Positions 1 through 6,598 of a stretch of DNA of 8,975 bases are shown piece by piece. Where the stretch lies: positions 1-8,975 of the forward strand of contig JAUWAH010000064.1 in assembly GCA_030602145.1 (NCBI GenBank), given 5' to 3'. Position 1 is the first letter of the stretch. Every line of letters begins with the position of its first letter. The notes under the pieces were generated by a model that saw nothing but the letters and a program-made list of their open reading frames with translations, made no database searches and had not been told where the DNA came from. The DNA is from Desulfobulbus sp. (lineage in GTDB: Bacteria > Desulfobacterota > Desulfobulbia > Desulfobulbales > Desulfobulbaceae). The translations under genes and the position numbers were made by a program.

Positions 1-600
<600 letters not shown>

Positions 601-601
601 A

Positions 602-630
602 CGGCACGCCGGACCAAGTCCGGCATGCCG
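602..630. terminator. GC-rich hairpin between convergent serS and ddl, possible bidirectional terminator
   Basis: The inner stem GCCGGAC/GTCCGGC (608-614 with 618-624) has a 3-base CAA loop. After one C-A mismatch it continues as CGGCA/TGCCG, giving 12 pairs in all. It starts one base after the serS stop and ends four bases before the end of the ddl stop codon, so it could serve both transcripts. There is no T-run on either strand after the stem, so it is not a classical intrinsic terminator; transcript-end protection or U-tract-independent termination are equally possible. Confidence 0.55.
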
Positions 631-634
631 CGGA

Positions 635-1585
635 TCACCCCTTCAGGGGCGCGGGGTTTTCCCGGGCCAACTCGATCAAGCGGTCCAGGAGGGCGGCAAA
701 GGGATACCCAGCCGCAGCCGCAGCCTGGGGAAGCAGGCTGGTGGGCGTCATGCCGGGGATGGTGTTGGTTTCCAGGAGATACAGCTCATCATTATCCGCC
801 AGGATCATGTCCGTTCGGCTGTAACACCGCAGTTGCAGGCTGCGGTGTGCCCGGATGGCGTAATCCTGGGCCTTCTCCCGCACCGACTCGCTCACCTCCG
901 CCGGACAGATTTCCCGGCTCGCCCCGGGCTGATATTTGGCCTCGTAGTCGAAAAATTCATATTTGGCGTCCGGTATGATCTCCACCAGGGGCAGGGCGAG
1001 GAGGTCCTCGTTGCCGAGCACCCCGGCGGTCAGTTCGCGTCCCTTGATGTACCGCTCGACCATGACCTCGTTGTCATGCTTCAAGGCCAGATGGAGCGCG
1101 GGCAGCAACCCTTCCGCCTCACGGACGATCGACATGCCGATGGAGGACCCCTGCCGGACCGGTTTCACCACGCAGGGCAGGCCGACTTCGGCGATGATCC
1201 GGCCTGTGTCCTGGAGATCCCGAGATTCGACCATCACCCAGGGCGCCACCGGCAGCCCGCTGAGCCGGTACATGATCTTGGCAAGGTTTTTGTCCATGGC
1301 CAGGGCGCTGCCCAGGACGCCGGCCCCCTGGTAGGGGATGCCGAGCAGGTCGAGAAATCCCTGGATGGTGCCGTCTTCACCGTTGACGCCATGGAGGAGC
1401 AGGAAGGCGACCTCGATCGTGTCGGCCTCGTTGGCGATCCGGGCCAGATCGGTGGCCGGATCGTAGCGGACGACCTCATACTTTTCGGGATCGAGCGCCT
1501 TTTCCACCCCGGTTGCGCCCCGCAACGACACTTCACGTTCGTCCGATGTGCCGCCGGCAATCAATGCCAATCGAATCTTCGCCAT
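635..1585 (-). CDS. ddl: D-alanine--D-alanine ligase
   Basis: ATP-grasp ligase that joins two D-alanines to make the dipeptide used by MurF for the peptidoglycan precursor; cytoplasmic. The 316-residue product has the usual family length. Visible are the N-terminal GGTSDEREVS (11-20, with catalytic-type Glu18), LLHGVNGEDG (63-72), the ATP-grasp lysine in VVKPVRQGSSIGMS (139-152), FFDYEAKY (211-218), RTDMI (257-261), and LETNTIPGMTPTSL (271-284) with the metal ligands Asp259, Glu272 and Asn274. Tyr218 of EAKY is retained, as expected for D-Ala-D-Ala and not D-Ala-D-Lac specificity. The start is the ATG at 1583-1585, because it has a strong Shine-Dalgarno and the protein begins at MAKIRLAL as in the family; a 30-codon upstream extension in frame (ATG near 1675) is not family-like. 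It stands alone here, outside any mur/fts cluster, and is divergent from rpsU. I see no convincing promoter for it. Confidence 0.95.
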   Translation of the reverse strand: MAKIRLALIAGGTSDEREVSLRGATGVEKALDPEKYEVVRYDPATDLARIANEADTIEVAFLLLHGVNGEDGTIQGFLDLLGIPYQGAGVLGSALAMDKNLAKIMYRLSGLPVAPWVMVESRDLQDTGRIIAEVGLPCVVKPVRQGSSIGMSIVREAEGLLPALHLALKHDNEVMVERYIKGRELTAGVLGNEDLLALPLVEIIPDAKYEFFDYEAKYQPGASREICPAEVSESVREKAQDYAIRAHRSLQLRCYSRTDMILADNDELYLLETNTIPGMTPTSLLPQAAAAAGYPFAALLDRLIELARENPAPLKG

Positions 1586-1590
1586 GACCG

Positions 1591-1598
1591 TCCTCCCC
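1591..1598 (-). promoter_or_regulatory. Ribosome binding site deciding the ddl start
   Basis: Read on the minus strand the bases are GGGGAGGA, five bases before the ATG at 1585. This is a near-ideal Shine-Dalgarno and is the main reason to start Ddl at MAKIR and not at the upstream in-frame ATG. Confidence 0.8.
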
Positions 1599-1788
1599 GT
1601 TGAATGAACATGGTAAATTGCCCTCTGGCTCCACGGCCAGACACCCCATGGTACCATCACGACGGAGAAATACAATCAAAAGGGACAAGCGGCGATACCA
1701 GGCCATAATTCCGGCCGAAGGCCCCGCCGCGGTGGCGCCGGGCTCAGGGTGGGACGGACGGGGAAATGCCGCAATTCAATCATTTGAT

Positions 1789-1817
1789 TTGACAAGGATG
1801 CACAAAGAGGCTAGGTT
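1789..1817 (+). promoter_or_regulatory. Probable sigma70-type promoter for rpsU
   Basis: A perfect -35 box TTGACA (1789-1794) is followed, after exactly 17 bases, by TAGGTT (1812-1817), which keeps the T1, A2 and T6 positions of the -10 consensus. Transcription would begin near 1824, giving a leader of about 60 bases that opens with a pyrimidine-rich stretch (CCTTTTTCTC). Position and spacing fit a promoter for the rpsU-xerD pair. The -10 box is weak, hence moderate confidence. Confidence 0.6.
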
Positions 1818-1882
1818 ACCTTTTTCTCAAACCACCCTCTTACCAACGGCCTCGGCCAACGACCAAAGGAAGTGATGCGATC

Positions 1883-2077
1883 ATGATCGAAGTAGATGTC
1901 AGAGGTGACCTTGAATACGCGATCAGGCAGTTGAAGAAAAAACTGCAAATCGACGGTATTAAACGCGAGCTGAAACGGCGGGAATACTACGAGAAACCCA
2001 GTGTCAAGAAACGCCGCAAAGCCGCAGAAGCCCTGCGCAAACTTCGCAAGTTCAACCGGATAAGAAGCCGGATCTGA
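1883..2077 (+). CDS. rpsU: 30S ribosomal protein S21
   Basis: Small, very basic protein of the 30S subunit that sits near the anti-Shine-Dalgarno end of 16S rRNA and helps initiation on mRNAs. The 64-residue product is slightly shorter than the 71 residues of E. coli S21 but has the family pattern: a beta-like start (MIEVDVRGD), an amphipathic helix with LKKKL (17-21), the signature RREYYEKPS (32-40), and a Lys/Arg-rich helical tail ending IRSRI. The ATG is preceded by AAGGAAG (1866-1872), about 10 bases upstream, which is acceptable spacing. It has its own promoter candidate upstream, and is followed after 45 bases by xerD in the same reading frame, with a strong hairpin between. In many proteobacteria rpsU heads the rpsU-dnaG-rpoD operon; here it is paired with a recombinase. 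Confidence 0.96.
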   Translation: MIEVDVRGDLEYAIRQLKKKLQIDGIKRELKRREYYEKPSVKKRRKAAEALRKLRKFNRIRSRI

Positions 2078-2084
2078 ACAACAC

Positions 2085-2110
2085 GCCCCAACGGACCGAT
2101 CCGTTGGGGC
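2085..2110 (+). terminator. Perfect 11-bp hairpin between rpsU and xerD, possible terminator or attenuator
   Basis: GCCCCAACGGA (2085-2095) pairs perfectly with TCCGTTGGGGC (2100-2110) across a CCGA loop, eight bases after the rpsU stop. No T-run follows, so full termination is not expected. Its 3' arm ends 12 bases before the TTG start of xerD and contains the only purine-rich stretch (TTGGGG) upstream of that start, so it might lower xerD expression or translation relative to rpsU, or protect the 3' end of the rpsU message. Confidence 0.55.
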
Positions 2111-2122
2111 ACCTGTTCACCC

Positions 2123-3043
2123 TTGGTTGAGCACACGCCTCCTCTGCCGGACGGTTTCCATGAGCACCTGCGGCTCTTTCTGCAACACCTGACCATCCAG
2201 CGACGGTTCGCCAGGAACACCGTCGCCGCCTATGCGGCCGACCTGCGGGCTTTTGCCCAATATTTCGGTCATCCTGCTCCTCGCCGTCTTGAGGACATCG
2301 GCCGGGAGGAGGTTCAGCGCTTCTTCCAGGCATGCCGGCAACGCCGAATCTCGACCCGCTCCAATGCCCGCAGATTGGCGGCCCTGCGCGCCTTCTTCCG
2401 TTTTCTCCATGACCGGGGCCATATAGCGAGCAATCCGGTCGCCGAAATCGATTCGCCGAAAATCGGTCGCAGCCTACCCGAGGCCCTGAGCATCGAGGAG
2501 GTCGACCTCCTTCTCCGTCCCCCCAAGGACCCAACCCCGCTGGCATTGCGCAATCATGCCATGCTCCACCTGCTCTACGCCTCGGGCTTGCGGGTTTCGG
2601 AACTGGTCAACCTGCCGGTGGGCGGCTGCAATCTGGCCGGCGGTCATCTCCGCATCCTCGGCAAAGGCAACAAGGAGCGGCTGGTTCCCTTTTCCGCCAT
2701 CGCAGGCGAGGCTGTGCGGGATTATGTCGAGCGGGGCCGGCCGCTGCTCCTCAAGGGAAAACCGAGCCCGATACTGTTCTGCTCCAATCGTGGCGGCCCG
2801 ATGACCAGGGCCCGCTTCTGGCAGATCGTCCAAGAAACCGCGTTGGCGGCGGGGATCAGCAAGGAAATCAGCCCCCACACGCTCCGCCATTCCTTCGCCA
2901 CCCACCTTTTAGCTGGCGGCGCCGATCTCCGCTCGGTGCAGATGATGCTCGGCCACGCCGACATCGCCACCACCCAGATCTATACCCATGTCGATACCGA
3001 TCGCCTCAAGGCGATCCACCGCCGCTTTCATCCGCGCGGCTAA
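2123..3043 (+). CDS. xerD: Site-specific tyrosine recombinase, XerD type
   Basis: Tyrosine recombinase that, with a XerC partner, resolves chromosome dimers at dif, normally under FtsK control. The 306-residue product has the N-terminal SAM-like core-binding domain (about 14-110, including NTVAAYAADLRAF) and the C-terminal catalytic domain (about 120-306). All active-site residues are visible: Arg157 in ASGLRVSE, Lys181 in GKGNKER, His252 and Arg255 in PHTLRHSF, His278 in LGHAD, and the nucleophile Tyr287 in TTQIYTH. The C-terminus (THVDTDRLKAIHRRFHPRG) and the GRPLLL and MTRARFW segments resemble XerD more than XerC, so I call XerD; XerC or a chromosomal paralogue is the alternative. The start is TTG at 2123: it is the only ATG, GTG or TTG in frame between the rpsU stop and the core domain. 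No good Shine-Dalgarno precedes it. Its stop overlaps the stop of the convergent sensor kinase. I saw no dif-like site in the window. Confidence 0.9.
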   Translation: MVEHTPPLPDGFHEHLRLFLQHLTIQRRFARNTVAAYAADLRAFAQYFGHPAPRRLEDIGREEVQRFFQACRQRRISTRSNARRLAALRAFFRFLHDRGHIASNPVAEIDSPKIGRSLPEALSIEEVDLLLRPPKDPTPLALRNHAMLHLLYASGLRVSELVNLPVGGCNLAGGHLRILGKGNKERLVPFSAIAGEAVRDYVERGRPLLLKGKPSPILFCSNRGGPMTRARFWQIVQETALAAGISKEISPHTLRHSFATHLLAGGADLRSVQMMLGHADIATTQIYTHVDTDRLKAIHRRFHPRG

Positions 3044-5193
3044 CAGGCCATCACCCGATCGCCATCGTCGGTGCTTGCGGCAACCGGCAGACTGACGGTG
3101 AACACGGTTCGACCCGGTTCGGAATGGACTTCGATGCTGCCACCGTGGGCGCGGACAATGCCGTAGGAAACCGGCAGACCGAGACCGGACCCCTCGACCG
3201 CCGCCTTGGTGGTGAAAAACGGTTCGAATATCCGTTCGATATGGTCGGGAGCGATCCCCGAGCCACTGTCCTCGACATCGACAACGACCCAGTCTTCATG
3301 GTGTGCCGTACGCAGGGTCAGCACCCCACCTTGGCCGGCCATGGCGTCGGCAGCATTGATGATCAGGTTGATGAACACTTGCCGGATCTGGTCCTCGACA
3401 CCGGCCAGCATCAGCGGCCGCGGATCGAATCTTTTAGCGAGCAGGACATTTTTCTTGCTGAGATAATTGTGATGAAGGGCGAGGATCTCCTCGATGACCC
3501 GATGGAGATCGAAGGCGGTTTTCCTGCCGGTGGACGGTCGGTTGAACTGTTGCAGGTCACGGATGAGCTTGCGCATCCGGTCGCATTCATTTTCCGCCAG
3601 GCGCAACAGGTTGCGATCATCGGCCGTCAGTTCACTCCGCTGCTGCACATCCCGCAGAGTGAACCGGATACCAAGAAGCGGATTGCCGAATTCATGGGCG
3701 ATGGAGGCGGCCAGCTTGCCGACGGCCTCCATCTTTTGGGCATGGTGCAGTTGAGCCATCAGTTGCTGCTCCCGGGTGATGTCCCGCCCCATGGCCACCA
3801 CGTTGGTCATCTGCCCCCGACGATTGAAAATGGGAAAGATCGACGCCTCCAGGTTCACTCGCCTGCCCTGTAAGGCGCTGCTGAAGGTGCCGGTCCAAGC
3901 CTCTCGCCGATCGAGACGAAAGCGAACCCTGTCGAAATGTTCATCGAGCTGCAGGTCTCGGAAACACAGCCGAACCGGCCGGCCGACAAGCTCCTCCGAA
4001 ACGTAGCCCAACGTCTGCTCGAAGGCCGAATTGACGTACTCGACGACGCCGTCGGCACTGGCGATGAGGATCAGGGCCGGTGCCTGCCGGATGACCTTGG
4101 CGAACAACTGCTTTTCCTGTTCGAGCCGCTGCTTGCGGCTGATGTCGGCATAAAAAACCACTGCCCCGGTGCACTGGTCGTTCTCGAACACCGGATAGGA
4201 TCGCAGGCTGACCGACAGAGCCGTCCCGTCCGGTAGAAGCAGCGGCATTTCGTCGGCCAGCAGGGCCTCGCCCTCGGCGATGGTCGCCCGCACCAGGCCG
4301 CTCAAGAACTGGGAATGGGTTGCATCCGGCTCGCCGGAACTGAGCAGGGCCAGCACATCCTTGCCGATGAAATGCTGGGCAGTGGTCCCGGCAAAGTGTT
4401 CAACCCCGGCGCGATTGATGAAGGTGCACAGGCCGTTCGCATCCACGCCGAGCACCACCTCTTCGGTGGCATCCAAAAACAGCCGCAACCGCTGCCCCTG
4501 ATTCTCCAATTCCTGCATGGCGGCATGACCGCTGTCACAGAGGTAATTGAGGGCTGCGGTCACCTGATCCAACTCGTCGGGGCCGACGGTGGCGGACCGC
4601 TCAAGATACAGCGGTTCAGGCACCCCTTTTCTGAGGTCTATTTCCTCGGCATAGCGGGCCATGCACACCAGATGCTGGGTCACCAGTCTCTGGAAGAGCA
4701 GGAGGATGAAACCGGAAACGAGAAAGGTCTTGACGCCATTGCTCGCCAGCAGGATGACAACCCGGTCCACCAAGCGCTGACGGATGCCGTCCAGGGTGGC
4801 CACCACGTGGAGCCGGCCGATCTCTTCCGTCCGGCCGCGGAGCTGATGGTGGAGAGGATACACATGGGCGAGGCTGTTGGCCTGTCCGGACTCGCCCCTG
4901 GCCCAGGCGACATGACCGTCCATTTCGACCGCCGCGTAAACCACATCCTCCCTTTTGATCAACCCTTCAAGCTGCAGAGTGACTTGCAGATCATCGAGGA
5001 TCCAGACACTTTCCTCCAACGGCCGCAGACTGGTTTCGCCAATGGCGGCGAAAAAGGAATGTATCCCCTTGAGATCGCGACGATAATCTAAATACAACTG
5101 AAAACCGGTGGAGACAACGGCCACCATGGTACTGAACAGGACAACCAGGAAGGTGAGTCGGGGAGCTATGCTGTTGGTCTGCCAACGGATCAC
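3040..5193 (-). CDS. Membrane sensor histidine kinase with two PAS domains (NtrB-like core)
   Basis: Two-component sensor that autophosphorylates on histidine and passes phosphate to a response regulator not found here. Order in 717 residues: membrane helix about 12-34; periplasmic sensor of about 110 residues (its 'LEESVWILDD...LEGLI' pattern recalls CHASE8-like sensors of other signalling proteins, a weak likeness); second helix about 144-168; a degenerate HAMP-like linker (about 170-222, with GPDELDQVTAALNYL); PAS1 about 233-355; PAS2 about 360-475; H-box ASIAHEFGNP with His500; N-box NLIINAADAM (609-618); G1 DSGSGI (642-647); F-box FEPFFTTK (656-663); G2 GSGLGL (668-673). No receiver domain is attached. 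The GTG start at 5193 is supported by GAGGT seven bases upstream and by an in-frame TGA 14 codons before it. It lies 96 bases after the metallohydrolase gene, perhaps in the same transcript, and converges on xerD. The signal sensed is unknown. Confidence 0.93.
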   Translation of the reverse strand: MIRWQTNSIAPRLTFLVVLFSTMVAVVSTGFQLYLDYRRDLKGIHSFFAAIGETSLRPLEESVWILDDLQVTLQLEGLIKREDVVYAAVEMDGHVAWARGESGQANSLAHVYPLHHQLRGRTEEIGRLHVVATLDGIRQRLVDRVVILLASNGVKTFLVSGFILLLFQRLVTQHLVCMARYAEEIDLRKGVPEPLYLERSATVGPDELDQVTAALNYLCDSGHAAMQELENQGQRLRLFLDATEEVVLGVDANGLCTFINRAGVEHFAGTTAQHFIGKDVLALLSSGEPDATHSQFLSGLVRATIAEGEALLADEMPLLLPDGTALSVSLRSYPVFENDQCTGAVVFYADISRKQRLEQEKQLFAKVIRQAPALILIASADGVVEYVNSAFEQTLGYVSEELVGRPVRLCFRDLQLDEHFDRVRFRLDRREAWTGTFSSALQGRRVNLEASIFPIFNRRGQMTNVVAMGRDITREQQLMAQLHHAQKMEAVGKLAASIAHEFGNPLLGIRFTLRDVQQRSELTADDRNLLRLAENECDRMRKLIRDLQQFNRPSTGRKTAFDLHRVIEEILALHHNYLSKKNVLLAKRFDPRPLMLAGVEDQIRQVFINLIINAADAMAGQGGVLTLRTAHHEDWVVVDVEDSGSGIAPDHIERIFEPFFTTKAAVEGSGLGLPVSYGIVRAHGGSIEVHSEPGRTVFTVSLPVAASTDDGDRVMAC

Positions 5194-5200
5194 AATCTGG

Positions 5201-5205
5201 ACCTC
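5201..5205 (-). promoter_or_regulatory. Ribosome binding site deciding the GTG start of the sensor kinase
   Basis: GAGGT on the minus strand lies seven bases before the GTG at 5191-5193. Together with an in-frame TGA 14 codons upstream and no ATG or TTG in between, it fixes this start. Confidence 0.7.
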
Positions 5206-5289
5206 GGAGGGTAGGTTTCCATTGTTTCCCGCTCTTCACGGAAAACTGGCGGCACGCTGCTTCCGTCCTGACCGGCGGTGGCACCGGAG

Positions 5290-6063
5290 TCAGGGTATAA
5301 TCTCCAGCAGGGGACCGGGCTGCCCCTGTTCGGCCAGCGCCAACCGCAACCGCCCATCTTCGGGGAGAATCCGTCGGGCATGCCGTCGCACCACTTCCGG
5401 ATGATTGTTGACCTCGCTGAGATGGGCCAGCACCAGCAGGCGCAGCTTTTCCTCCACCAATTGGGCCGCCAGGGCCAGGGCGTCGTCGTTGGCCAGATGG
5501 CCGCGGTTGGAAAGCACCCGTTGCTGCAACGGCAGGGGATAGGGACCTTCCTTGAGCATGCGCACGTCGTGGTTGGCCTCAAGGATCAGGGCCTGGCAGA
5601 GGTGCAGGTGATGGCGGACCAAGCGGGTGACCACGCCGGTATCCGTGCAATAGCCCAGGAAGGAGAGACCGTCGCCGACCACCAAGCCGATCGGGTCGGC
5701 GGCGTCATGGGAAACGGCAAAGGGATGTATCCGCAGCCCGTTGATGGCGAACGGCTCACCGGTGCCGAATTCGCGGCGCTCTGGCGTCCTGCCGATCCGC
5801 TCCTCCGCCGCCCGGTGAGTGGATTCGTTGGCATAGACCGGCAGGTTGAGCCGCCGGGCCAGCACCCCAACCCCCTTGACATGATCATCGTGTTCGTGGG
5901 TGACGATCAGCGCTGTCAGGCTTTCCGGCTCAACACCCAAAACCCGCAGCCGACGGATGATTTCCTTGCCGGAGAAACCGTTGTCGATCAGCACCCGGGT
6001 CGAGCCGGCCTCCACCAGGGTGCAGTTGCCCTTGCTGCCGCTGCCAAGGACTGAAAATCTCAC
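5290..6063 (-). CDS. Metallo-beta-lactamase-fold hydrolase, YycJ/WalJ type
   Basis: Cytoplasmic metal-dependent hydrolase of the WalJ/YycJ branch; Firmicute members are linked to cell-wall/division signalling (WalRK operon) and to DNA exonuclease activity, but the role in this lineage is not established. The 257-residue length is typical. Visible are the N-terminal [15 protein letters not shown] (4-18), VLIDNGFSG (24-32), the metal motif THEHDDH (55-61), VSHDAADP (117-124), a metal-bridging-type Asp in CTDTGVV (139-145), LILEANHD (159-166), SNRGHLAND (185-193) and [11 protein letters not shown] (212-222), all hallmarks of this subfamily. No signal peptide is seen. The start is GTG at 6061-6063, whose GTGA overlaps the TGA stop of dut by four bases. 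No strong Shine-Dalgarno precedes it, so translational coupling to dut is likely. No walR/walK homologue is adjacent; the kinase downstream is NtrB-like, not WalK. Confidence 0.93.
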   Translation of the reverse strand: MRFSVLGSGSKGNCTLVEAGSTRVLIDNGFSGKEIIRRLRVLGVEPESLTALIVTHEHDDHVKGVGVLARRLNLPVYANESTHRAAEERIGRTPERREFGTGEPFAINGLRIHPFAVSHDAADPIGLVVGDGLSFLGYCTDTGVVTRLVRHHLHLCQALILEANHDVRMLKEGPYPLPLQQRVLSNRGHLANDDALALAAQLVEEKLRLLVLAHLSEVNNHPEVVRRHARRILPEDGRLRLALAEQGQPGPLLEIIP

Positions 6064-6554
6064 CGGCGACCGGGGTCGGAAGGTTGGCCCATTTCGGCCC
6101 GCAGGCCGGTGTGTCCGAATCCGCCGCCACCTCGCGCCGTCGGCGCCAGTTCCGTGACCACCTGGACGAAGGCCCGTGCCACCGGTGCCAGTACCAACTG
6201 GGCGACGCGGTCGCCCCGGTGGACGGTGTAAGGGGTTTGACCGAGGTTGATCAGGGCAACCTTGATCTCCCCCCGATAATCGGCATCGATGGTCCCCGGG
6301 GCGTTGACCACGGTCACCCCGAACCGGACCGCCAGACCGGAGCGGGGCCGGACCTGGAGTTCATACCCTTGGGGAATGGCCACGGCGAAACCGCAGGGGA
6401 TCAGGCGGATGTCCCCCGGTGCCAGCGACACAGGATCGGTGATCGCCGCCCCCACGTCCATGCCGGCCGCCCCCTCGGTGGCATAGACCGGATCGGCGAG
6501 ATCACTGCTCCGCTCCGGGTCCAGCCAGCGCAGGGCCATGGTCACCGGTGTCAT
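6060..6554 (-). CDS. dut: Deoxyuridine 5'-triphosphate nucleotidohydrolase (dUTPase)
   Basis: Trimeric dUTPase that hydrolyses dUTP to dUMP and pyrophosphate, keeping uracil out of DNA and feeding dTMP synthesis. All five family motifs are present in the 164-residue protein: motif 1 AAGMDVGAA (29-37), motif 2 RPRSGLAV (69-76), motif 3 [13 protein letters not shown] (87-99) with catalytic-type Asp90 and Tyr93 stacking on the uracil, motif 4 [10 protein letters not shown] (113-122), and motif 5 [10 protein letters not shown] (141-150), the flexible C-terminal arm. The tail after motif 5 (about 14 residues) is a little longer than usual. The ATG at 6552-6554 has GAGGAG (6563-6568) eight bases upstream. 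It lies 44 bases after the pnp stop and overlaps the next gene by GTGA, consistent with co-transcription. A start at Met6 is possible but less well placed. Confidence 0.96.
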   Translation of the reverse strand: MTPVTMALRWLDPERSSDLADPVYATEGAAGMDVGAAITDPVSLAPGDIRLIPCGFAVAIPQGYELQVRPRSGLAVRFGVTVVNAPGTIDADYRGEIKVALINLGQTPYTVHRGDRVAQLVLAPVARAFVQVVTELAPTARGGGGFGHTGLRAEMGQPSDPGRR

Positions 6555-6598
6555 TACCTCTTCTCCTCAAGCACTCCCGCCCTCTCTGGGCAAACGGT

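Larger units (their letters stand above)
1586..1882. other. Divergent intergenic region between ddl and rpsU
   Basis: This 297-base spacer holds no gene I can support. The half next to rpsU is AT-richer and carries the rpsU promoter candidate. The half next to ddl contains a short GGCC-GAA-GGCC hairpin (1713-1723) in a GC-rich patch (about 1709-1740), a CTGGC/GCCAG mini-hairpin (1625-1640) and the palindrome ATGGTACCAT (1648-1657). Any of these could lie in a ddl leader, but none is strong enough to name a regulator. A 91-codon plus-strand open frame here (1600-1875) has no family resemblance and is probably chance. Confidence 0.6.

Noticed and set aside
833..1603. A 256-codon plus-strand frame opposite ddl
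   Set aside because: Antisense to a complete Ddl; composition is that of a reverse-strand shadow and no ribosome binding site is convincing.
1648..1657. Palindrome ATGGTACCAT upstream of ddl as an operator
   Set aside because: A perfect 10-base palindrome is expected by chance at this scale, and there is no recognised regulator site or promoter beside it.
1800..1810. GCACAAAGAGG in the rpsU promoter spacer as another copy of the 8756-8828 repeat
   Set aside because: Only about eight bases match, and there is no second arm nearby. Likely coincidence.
1600..1875. A 91-codon plus-strand frame in the ddl-rpsU spacer
   Set aside because: It spans the rpsU promoter candidate and the probable ddl leader, has no recognisable domain or good ribosome binding site, and is low-complexity and basic. 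Probably chance.
2123..3043. Recombinase as part of an integron, phage or genomic island
   Set aside because: No att repeats, tRNA gene, cargo or transposase are nearby, and the protein has the length and C-terminus of housekeeping XerD in a ribosomal-gene context.
5269..5292. Hairpin at the metallohydrolase stop (CCGG/CCGG with TGA/TCA ends) as a terminator
   Set aside because: The stem is only seven pairs with a two-base bulge, includes the stop codon itself and has no U-tract. Too weak to separate the kinase from the upstream genes.
5278..6054. A 258-codon plus-strand frame covering almost the whole metallohydrolase gene
   Set aside because: The minus strand encodes a complete WalJ-type protein with all metal motifs. 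The antisense product has no family features.
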